From Firmicutes bacterium UBA3932 (GTDB taxonomy: Bacteria > Bacillota > Clostridia > Peptostreptococcales > Anaerovoracaceae): 11,687 bases of DNA. Positions 6,802 through 11,687 of the stretch are shown here, one piece after another. The stretch is taken from NCBI GenBank assembly GCA_002385825.1, contig DGEG01000124.1:1-11687 (forward strand). The letters run 5' to 3'. A program made the translations under genes and the position numbers. A model generated the notes under the pieces. That model was not told the DNA's origin, made no database searches, and was given only the letters and a program-made list of their open reading frames with translations. Position 1 is the first letter of the stretch; every line of letters begins with the position of its first letter.

Positions 6802-8164
6802 AATACTGATCGTTGACGATGAAATAGAATACCAGAACGTGTTGAGATTTATATTGTCGGATCTGGGATACAGTGTGGCTGGCTGCTCCAACGGAGTGGA
6901 GGCTTTGGAGTATTTAGACAATAATGTTGTGGATTTGGTTCTGACGGATCTAAAAATGCCCGTTATGGACGGAGTGGAGCTTATTAAACGCATAAAAGAA
7001 AAGCATCCTACCGTGGACATAATCGTTATGACTGCTTTTGGGAGCATCGAAAGCGCCGTGGATTCTATGAAGTACGGGGCAATGGACTATTTCACCAAGA
7101 GCAGTGAAATGGATGAGCTGGTAATCAAGGTGGGCAGGTTTGCGAAAATACACAGGCTGGAACGTAAGAGCGAGGTCTTGTTACGGAATCAGAACAACGA
7201 AGATGTGTTCATTGAATCGAAGAACGAAGAATATTTGAACGTTCTGGAAATGTGCAAACGAGTGGCAGATACGGATATTAACATTCTGATTTTGGGAGAG
7301 TCCGGAGTGGGAAAAGAAGTGGTGGCGAACTATATCCACCGCCTGAGCAAGCGGAAGAAAGAGCCATTTGTTGCTCTAAACTGTCAGATTTTCCCGGAAG
7401 GCGTTATAGATTCGGAATTGTTCGGACATGAAAAGGGATCCTTTACCGGAGCCAGCGAAACGAGAATCGGAAAGTTTGAGCAGGCGAATTTAGGGACCCT
7501 GTTTTTAGATGAGATCGGGGATCTGCCTATCAACACCCAGGGCAAGCTGCTTAGAGCCATAGAAAGCAAGCGGATTGAAAGGCTCGGAAGCAATAAATCC
7601 ATCGATCTGGATGTTCGATTTATATCTGCTACCAATAAGGATCTTACTAAAAAGATTGCCGAGGGTGAGTTTAGAGAGGATTTATTATATAGGATAAACA
7701 CGTTGACTGTAACGATTCCGCCTTTAAGGGACAGGAGAGAGGACCTGCAATCGCTCATTGATTTCTTCATTAAAAAGTTTGAGGTAGAGCAAAAGAAGAA
7801 AATTACGAAAATAGATGACCAGGTAACGGAATTTTTGCTTGGCTATGATTATCCGGGCAATGTCAGGGAGCTAAAAAACATCATAGAGCGGATGATTGCT
7901 TTGAATAAAGATGGCCATGTTACAATGAATGAATTGCTGATGCCTGTGGAGAAGAATGACAAATTAACGGATTTGTATAAGAAAAGGTCTTTGAAAGAGG
8001 CCCGCTCCGATTTTGAAAGGAACTATATAAGGGAAGTTCTGAAAAAGAATAATGTAAATGTGGCAAAAGCGGCTGTGGAATTGCAGATCAGTACCCGCCA
8101 GCTATGGAATAAAATCAATGAATATTCCATTGATCTGAACGCTATACGCGGGGAAGAGCATTGA
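6779..8164 (+). CDS. Sigma-54-dependent response regulator, NtrC/DctD class
   Basis: A 461-residue activator with the full three-domain layout. The receiver domain (about 6-120) has the acidic pair Asp13-Asp14, phospho-acceptor Asp57 in LTDLKMP, Thr85 and Lys107. The AAA+ domain (about 150-385) has Walker A GESGVGKE (173-180), the sigma-54 contact loop as GSFTGA (220-225, the common Ser variant of GAFTGA), Walker B LFLDEI (241-246) and the arginine-finger region FREDLLYRIN. A Fis-type helix-turn-helix is at about 424-449 (VAKAAVELQISTRQLWNKINEY). The ATG at 6779 lies inside the kinase gene with GGAG about eight bases upstream, suggesting translational coupling. The gene ends before two terminators, and a strong sigma-54 promoter follows for the TRAP operon, the likely main target. 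The role resembles DctD of DctB-DctD systems, although the partner kinase has a different sensor type. Confidence 0.95.
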   Translation: MGKKTGYKILIVDDEIEYQNVLRFILSDLGYSVAGCSNGVEALEYLDNNVVDLVLTDLKMPVMDGVELIKRIKEKHPTVDIIVMTAFGSIESAVDSMKYGAMDYFTKSSEMDELVIKVGRFAKIHRLERKSEVLLRNQNNEDVFIESKNEEYLNVLEMCKRVADTDINILILGESGVGKEVVANYIHRLSKRKKEPFVALNCQIFPEGVIDSELFGHEKGSFTGASETRIGKFEQANLGTLFLDEIGDLPINTQGKLLRAIESKRIERLGSNKSIDLDVRFISATNKDLTKKIAEGEFREDLLYRINTLTVTIPPLRDRREDLQSLIDFFIKKFEVEQKKKITKIDDQVTEFLLGYDYPGNVRELKNIIERMIALNKDGHVTMNELLMPVEKNDKLTDLYKKRSLKEARSDFERNYIREVLKKNNVNVAKAAVELQISTRQLWNKINEYSIDLNAIRGEEH

Positions 8165-8186
8165 TTTCGGAGTATAAACTCCGGAA
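8165..8186 (+). other. Short hairpin directly after the regulator stop codon
   Basis: CGGAGT (8168-8173) and ACTCCG (8178-8183) form a six-base stem around an ATAA loop, extendable to about nine pairs with one G-U. No T-run follows, so it is not a terminator by itself. It may protect the 3' end of the regulator mRNA or act with the two terminators just downstream. Confidence 0.5.
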
Positions 8187-8192
8187 GGGCTC

Positions 8193-8222
8193 AAACACTG
8201 AAATATATTTCAGTGTTTTTTT
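8193..8222 (+). terminator. Intrinsic terminator 1 after the two-component operon
   Basis: AAACACTG and CAGTGTTT arms enclose a self-complementary AAATATATTT centre (overall palindrome 8193-8218), followed by a T-run (8216-8222). This is a standard Rho-independent terminator for the kinase-regulator transcript. Confidence 0.85.
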
Positions 8223-8254
8223 AAAGCGTGAAATATTGTTCACGCTTTTTCTTT
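8223..8254 (+). terminator. Intrinsic terminator 2 after the two-component operon
   Basis: AAAGCGTGAA (8223-8232) pairs with TTCACGCTTT (8239-8248) around a six-base loop, followed by TTTTTCTTTT. It abuts the first terminator. The pair would strongly insulate the downstream TRAP operon from read-through, so the operon should depend on its own promoter. Confidence 0.85.
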
Positions 8255-8340
8255 TATCCATGGCATCGTTAAGATTGCAAAAATAGGCCGCTTACCGCGC
8301 CTAAACAATTCACCAAACCATTGAAAAATCAACGCCGGAC

Positions 8341-8362
8341 GGAGCGATAATAAATTCGATCC
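8341..8362. promoter_or_regulatory. Candidate activator-binding inverted repeat upstream of the sigma-54 promoter
   Basis: GGAGCGA (8341-8347) and TCGATCC (8356-8362) are inverted with one mismatch around eight bases, centred roughly 55 bp before the predicted transcription start. Fis-type activators bind such dyads, usually at -80 to -150, so this one is rather close. It is only a candidate; the rest of 8255-8340 shows no better dyad. Confidence 0.25.
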
Positions 8363-8378
8363 TTGCAGTGCACAATAC

Positions 8379-8395
8379 TTGGCATAGGAGTTGCT
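8379..8395 (+). promoter_or_regulatory. Sigma-54 (-24/-12) promoter of the TRAP operon
   Basis: TTGGCATAGGAGTTGCT matches the consensus TGGCAC-N5-TTGCW at all but one position (T instead of C after TGGCA), with the invariant GG (8381-8382) and GC (8393-8394) at exactly the required spacing. Predicted start of transcription is near 8406, about 44 bases before the dctP start codon. The sigma-54 activator encoded immediately upstream is the natural regulator. Confidence 0.88.
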
Positions 8396-8411
8396 GATAG
8401 TTTATTAGCAA
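8391..8411. repeat. Inverted repeat overlapping the -12 element and transcription start
   Basis: TTGCTGATA (8391-8399) and TATTAGCAA (8403-8411) are inverted repeats with one mismatch around GTT. The left arm includes the TTGCT -12 box, and the right arm extends past the predicted +1. It could be an operator at which a repressor or second regulator blocks the promoter, or a coincidence in AT-rich sequence. Confidence 0.45.
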
Positions 8412-8449
8412 GGAGTTATTCATAACTAATTTTGAAAGGATTGAGGAGA

Positions 8450-9472
8450 ATGAAAACAAAAAGATTTCTGATCATCACTTTGGCCATGTTATTGGTCATA
8501 GGCGTATTTACCGGATGTTCCGGCGAGGGAGAAGGACCATCTGAAGAAGGACCTATTGTCATTAAGATCGGTCACACGGATACATCGCAAAGATCCACCA
8601 ACATCTGGAGTGAAAAACTCGGAGAAATTCTCGAAGAAAAAGCTCCGGGCAGATTTAAAGTTGAAGTGTATTCCGACGGTCAATTGGGCGATACTCCCGA
8701 CTTAGTATCCGGAATCAAAATCGGAACAGTAACCATGATGTTTGACCTGTCATCGGTAATTACCGCTGCATCCGGACCCGATTCAACATGTATCGATTTG
8801 CCGTTCCTGTATCCTTCTTTTGAAGACTGGGAAAAAGGAACCTTTGAAAACGGGGGATTGGAACTCTTCAATGAAACATTGAAAGACTCGGGGTATTATT
8901 GCATAGATATGTACTACAACGGTATGAGACAAGTCATCAGCAGAGAGAAAATTTATAAAAACAGCGATGACTTGAAAGGACAAAAAGTTCGTATTGCGCA
9001 GAATGACTTGAATATTGAAATCTGGAAAGCTATGGGCGCAAACCCCACACCTATGGCATGGGGCGAAGTAATCACTTCTCTGTCTCAGGGACAGATCGAC
9101 GCTCTGGATCATTCGCTCGGAGTATTTAACGATTTCAATCTGCATGAAATAGCTCCTTACGTTACTCTGACAAACCACGCCAGCTCACCGTTCCCCATCA
9201 TTTGTTCAAGAGCTTGGATTGAATCTTTGGATCCTGCCGACAGAGAGGTTCTTGAGGAATCCGTAAGGGAAGTTGCCAAGAATCAAAGAGCTGACGAGTA
9301 TGCAAAAGAACAGGAATATCTGCAAAGATTCAAAGATGAAGGCGCAGAGGTTTATCAGCTGACAGCTGCCGAAGTCGAGGCCTTTATGGAGGCAGTTCAG
9401 CCGGTTTATGACTATCAGCGTAAACTCGTTGGAGATGAAATGGTTCAGAGATGGCTGGATACACGTCCTTAA
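8450..9472 (+). CDS. dctP: TRAP transporter solute-binding lipoprotein (DctP family)
   Basis: The 340-residue extracytoplasmic binding protein of a TRAP transporter. A basic N-terminus and hydrophobic segment lead to a lipobox ending VFTGC (lipidated Cys23), as expected for a Gram-positive lipoprotein. The mature protein shows IKIGHTDTS at the start, DGQLGD near 76-81, and the family core at about 175-220: DLKGQKVRIAQ containing the conserved substrate-carboxylate arginine (Arg181), then MGANPTPMAWGEVITSLSQGQIDALD. This arginine supports an organic acid ligand, but the identity is not readable. The start at 8450 is preferred: AAAGGA ends nine bases upstream, and the signal sequence begins here. 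A TTG at 8432 would add six residues; GAGGAG at 8443-8448 lies only one base before the ATG and is too close to be its ribosome binding site. First gene of the sigma-54-controlled operon. Confidence 0.95.
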   Translation: MKTKRFLIITLAMLLVIGVFTGCSGEGEGPSEEGPIVIKIGHTDTSQRSTNIWSEKLGEILEEKAPGRFKVEVYSDGQLGDTPDLVSGIKIGTVTMMFDLSSVITAASGPDSTCIDLPFLYPSFEDWEKGTFENGGLELFNETLKDSGYYCIDMYYNGMRQVISREKIYKNSDDLKGQKVRIAQNDLNIEIWKAMGANPTPMAWGEVITSLSQGQIDALDHSLGVFNDFNLHEIAPYVTLTNHASSPFPIICSRAWIESLDPADREVLEESVREVAKNQRADEYAKEQEYLQRFKDEGAEVYQLTAAEVEAFMEAVQPVYDYQRKLVGDEMVQRWLDTRP

Positions 9473-9511
9473 TTGGATAATCTAGGTGACTTACAGTAGG
9501 TTGAAGGCTCA

Positions 9512-9559
9512 AAATATTATTCAAGTATGGGGGTTTAACCTCATACTTGAATAATATTT
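9512..9559 (+). other. Long stable hairpin between dctP and dctQ
   Basis: Eighteen perfectly paired bases (9512-9529 with 9542-9559) continue through one G-U and two G-C pairs to a six-base loop (9533-9538), giving a stem of about 21. No T-run follows, so it is not a classic terminator. It lies in a 126-bp gap inside the operon. Such hairpins after the binding-protein gene commonly stabilise the upstream mRNA or cause partial termination, giving more binding protein than membrane subunits. Confidence 0.85.
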
Positions 9560-9598
9560 CAACTGATAAAAGGTCATGGATATGAAAGGTTATAAGTT

Positions 9599-10087
9599 AT
9601 GAGAAGCAAGATTATAAACAGATTAAATGCTTTGGAAGATATTGTCCTGGTGTCCATGTTTGCTGCCATGGTAGGAATCATTTTCTTCCAGGTCATTATG
9701 AGGTATGTGTTTAATAATTCCTTGCCCTGGTCGGAAGAACTGGGGAAGTTCCTATTTGTATGGCTTTCGTGGTTGGGAATAAGCATCGGCCACAGAAGAA
9801 GAGAACATATTAAGATAACTATGTTAGTGGACAAGGTGCCATACACTTTGCAAAAGGTGTTTGAGGCAGTTACCGAACTTGTTTTAATCATAATATGCGC
9901 GGTTGTCATTTATTACGGTGTATTGATGATCGGTATTCAAATAAATATACCTTACGCAGGAATTAAGATTAGTACCGCATGGGGATACCTTTCCCTGGTA
10001 TTGGGTTGCTTTATTTTTATCCTGAGGGCCGGCGTGTATTTCGTTCAGGCGATAAAGTCAATAAAGCAGAAGGATATTGTTTTGTAA
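9599..10087 (+). CDS. dctQ: TRAP transporter small membrane subunit (DctQ family)
   Basis: A 162-residue integral membrane protein with four predicted transmembrane segments (about 15-36, 50-66, 91-110 and 127-148), the standard DctQ layout. Family marks are QVIMRYVFNNSLPWSEELGKFLFVW-type sequence at 31-55 and the HRRREHIKI segment near 65-73. DctQ forms the small half of the membrane complex with DctM, which imports solute delivered by DctP using an ion gradient. GAAAGG lies nine bases upstream of the ATG. The dctM gene follows after 13 bases, with its ribosome binding site overlapping the dctQ stop codon, so the two are translated from one message. Confidence 0.93.
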   Translation: MRSKIINRLNALEDIVLVSMFAAMVGIIFFQVIMRYVFNNSLPWSEELGKFLFVWLSWLGISIGHRRREHIKITMLVDKVPYTLQKVFEAVTELVLIIICAVVIYYGVLMIGIQINIPYAGIKISTAWGYLSLVLGCFIFILRAGVYFVQAIKSIKQKDIVL

Positions 10088-10100
10088 GGAGGAAAAGCAT

Positions 10101-11408
10101 ATGGCAGTTGCTGCGTTATTTATAGCCTTATTTGTATTATTACTTATAGGGGTCCCGGTTGGATTCGCAATCGGTGGGGCTACCATGTTCTCGATGGCTG
10201 CTTTTTCCGACTTAAACATGGCCATTAATGCCCAATACGCTTATAGCGGTATATTTTCGTTTACGGTTATGGCCATTCCGTTTTTTATGTTGGCAGGCCT
10301 TATTATGTCAACCGGCGGAATAGCTAAGAAAATTGTAGAATTTGCATCTGCTCTTATCAGCTTTGTTAACGGCGCTATTGCCAGCGTTACTCTCATAGCC
10401 TGTATGTTTTTCGGGGCTCTGTCGGGATCAGGCATGGCTACAACATCGGCAATCGGTGGAATGATGATCCCCGAGATGAAAAAGAAAGGATACGATCCTG
10501 CATATGCGGCTACAGTAGTTGCTTTCGGAGGAATTGTGGGACCGATTATTCCTCCCAGTCTGTCCTTTGTGTTATACGGAGCGACTACGGGCGTATCGAT
10601 TCCACAATTGTTCTTGGCGGGAATAATTCCCGGTGTTCTAATTGGCATTTTCTTTGTACTGGCCAATATTGTAATATGTACCATCAGAGGAGTGGATCTT
10701 AAAGCTCATAGGGAAGATGAAAAAGTACCTATGAAAGAAGCTTTGAAATATCGTCTTTCAGAAGTAGGAAGAACCGCAAAAGATGGATTTTGGGCGCTGC
10801 TTTCACCGGTTATAATTCTCGGAGGAATCTATTCGGGCATTTTTACGCCCACCGAAGCGGCGTGTATTTCCGTAGTATATTCCATTATCATCAGTATGTT
10901 TGTCTATAAGGAGCTTTCATGGAAAGGCCTTAAAAATGTTTTGTTGGATACGGCAGTGCTGAATGGTATTACTTCATTCCTTCTGGGATTTTCTACCGTT
11001 TTCTCTACGTATATGACCTATGAAAAGGTTCCCCAAATGCTGACGGAATTCTTGACCAACGTGTCGTCGAATCCCACAATCGTTTTGATATTTATTAATC
11101 TGATATTGTTGGCGGTGGGGTTATTCTTAGATACGGTGCCGGCGATTATTGTTATGGCGCCGATGTTGATGCCTACGATATTGAGCTTGGGCATCGATCC
11201 CGTTCACTTCGGTGTTGTCATGGCTGTAAACTTGGCTATTGGTCTTTGCACTCCTCCTTATGGATGTAATTTATTTGTCGGTGCGGCGATAGCCAAAATA
11301 AAAATGGAGGAAATGTTCCCCCATATTATTCCTTTATTTCTCGTGTCCCTGGTAAGTTTGGCTTTGATCACATACATTCCCGCTTTATCTCTTGTGTTTA
11401 TCAAGTAA
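10101..11408 (+). CDS. dctM: TRAP transporter large membrane subunit (DctM family)
   Basis: A 435-residue polytopic permease, the transport subunit of the TRAP system, of normal length. Clear motifs are GALSGSGMATTSAIGGMMIPEM-type sequence (about 105-126), VGPIIPPS (146-153), GIFTPTEAA (246-254), FLDTVPAII (342-350) and LCTPPYG (382-388), the conserved ion and substrate path segments of the family. The start at 10101 has a perfect AAGGAGG eight bases upstream, partly overlapping the dctQ stop; a TTG at 10077 inside dctQ is in frame but has no such site. The gene ends 29 bp before a strong terminator and is the last of the operon. Confidence 0.95.
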   Translation: MAVAALFIALFVLLLIGVPVGFAIGGATMFSMAAFSDLNMAINAQYAYSGIFSFTVMAIPFFMLAGLIMSTGGIAKKIVEFASALISFVNGAIASVTLIACMFFGALSGSGMATTSAIGGMMIPEMKKKGYDPAYAATVVAFGGIVGPIIPPSLSFVLYGATTGVSIPQLFLAGIIPGVLIGIFFVLANIVICTIRGVDLKAHREDEKVPMKEALKYRLSEVGRTAKDGFWALLSPVIILGGIYSGIFTPTEAACISVVYSIIISMFVYKELSWKGLKNVLLDTAVLNGITSFLLGFSTVFSTYMTYEKVPQMLTEFLTNVSSNPTIVLIFINLILLAVGLFLDTVPAIIVMAPMLMPTILSLGIDPVHFGVVMAVNLAIGLCTPPYGCNLFVGAAIAKIKMEEMFPHIIPLFLVSLVSLALITYIPALSLVFIK

Positions 11409-11436
11409 AAGCTTTACGAGACGGCACGCGCAAAAA

Positions 11437-11486
11437 AGGCCGTAGTCCTTCCGTTCAGGCGGTGAAGGACTACGGCCTGATTTTTT
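11437..11486 (+). terminator. Strong intrinsic terminator of the TRAP operon (possibly bidirectional)
   Basis: GGCCGTAGTCCTTC (11438-11451) pairs perfectly with GAAGGACTACGGCC (11464-11477), extendable by one A-T pair, with a 12-base loop and TTTTTT at 11481-11486. A run of six A at 11432-11437 gives the same structure a T-run on the opposite strand, so it may stop transcription from both sides. Confidence 0.95.
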
Positions 11487-11488
11487 AA

Positions 11489-11519
11489 GTTGTATTTGGT
11501 GTCAGACACCAAATGCAAC
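11489..11519. repeat. REP-like palindrome with TTGGTGTCAGACACCAA core
   Basis: Arms 11489-11503 and 11505-11519 pair over 15 bases with one G-U, around a single A. The core arm is repeated in inverted orientation at 11532-11545 (GTGTCTGACACCAA). GGTGTC/GACACC palindromes of this sort resemble the REP-like elements dispersed in some bacterial genomes; dispersal in this genome cannot be seen from one window. Confidence 0.6.
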
Positions 11520-11522
11520 GAC

Positions 11523-11655
11523 TTGTAAAAAGTGTCTGACACCAAGAATTTGGGCATTTTCTGATGATTTTAGTTGATCTGTCATGTAGAAACTGCAGTT
11601 GCAAGAGGAACCTGTAAAAAATGTCAAATTGTAAAAAGTGTTTGTAAAAAGCGTC
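11523..11655 (+). repeat. Four copies of a TTGTAAAAARYGTC-type repeat; possible mobile-element end
   Basis: The motif occurs at 11523-11536 (TTGTAAAAAGTGTC), 11612-11625 (CTGTAAAAAATGTC), 11629-11641 (TTGTAAAAAGTGT) and 11642-11655 (TTGTAAAAAGCGTC). The last three lie nearly end to end, and a weaker relative (TCATGTAGAAACTG) lies near 11582. Clustered short transposase-binding repeats just inside an end, as in IS21-type elements, would look like this, and the window stops soon after at an ATG. No transposase gene is visible, so the assignment is tentative. Confidence 0.45.
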
Positions 11656-11687
11656 ATCTACTGCGTTTGTGTTATTCAAATACTATG

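Noticed and set aside
9576..9602. Eight-residue leader peptide ORF overlapping the dctQ start (ATGA)
   Set aside because: The overlap is suggestive of coupling, but the upstream AAAAGG is only two bases from its ATG, too close to be a good ribosome binding site, and the peptide has no recognisable regulatory codons.
10241..10684. 147-residue minus-strand reading frame inside dctM
   Set aside because: The composition is a mirror of the DctM membrane helices, and the forward gene has every family motif.
11485..11679. 64-residue minus-strand reading frame at the right edge
   Set aside because: It runs through the palindrome and the repeats and has no family features or convincing start.

Overview
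The window looks like chromosomal DNA from an anaerobic, low-to-mid GC Firmicute, most likely a member of the Clostridia. The evidence is strong AGGAGG-type ribosome binding sites, a short four-repeat S1 protein of the YpfD type, a sigma-54 activator paired with a TRAP transporter, and U-rich intrinsic terminators. I cannot name a genus. All supported genes lie on the + strand.

Layout. (1) Positions 1-665 contain no gene. Most of this stretch (22-495, and probably running off the left edge) is a very regular array of 16 half-sites of an ATGGTTA-type motif in alternating orientation, with a period of 62-63 bp. (2) Positions 678-4758 hold five probable housekeeping or accessory genes in the same direction: a rhodanese-domain lipoprotein, a YbaK/EbsC-type aminoacyl-tRNA deacylase, an NfsA/FRP-like nitroreductase, a YgjP-type zinc metallopeptidase and an S1-domain RNA-binding protein. 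Two gaps between these genes carry small tandem duplications of about 34-36 bp. (3) Positions 4807-8164 encode a two-component system: a membrane histidine kinase with an extracellular solute-binding-protein-type sensor domain, and an NtrC-class sigma-54-dependent response regulator whose start overlaps the kinase end. It ends in two consecutive intrinsic terminators. (4) Positions 8379-11486 form a TRAP transporter operon, dctP-dctQ-dctM, preceded by a near-consensus -24/-12 sigma-54 promoter and closed by a strong terminator. A 21-bp hairpin separates dctP from dctQM. (5) Positions 11487-11687 have no gene but carry a REP-like palindrome and four copies of a TGTAAAAARYGT-type repeat. These may be the end of a mobile element that continues past the window.

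How the parts fit. The most coherent unit is 4807-11486. The kinase probably senses a small solute outside the cell and phosphorylates the regulator. The regulator then activates RNA polymerase-sigma-54 at the promoter just downstream, switching on a TRAP importer for what is probably an organic acid. The substrate cannot be read from sequence. The most unexplained structure is the phased dyad array at the left edge.
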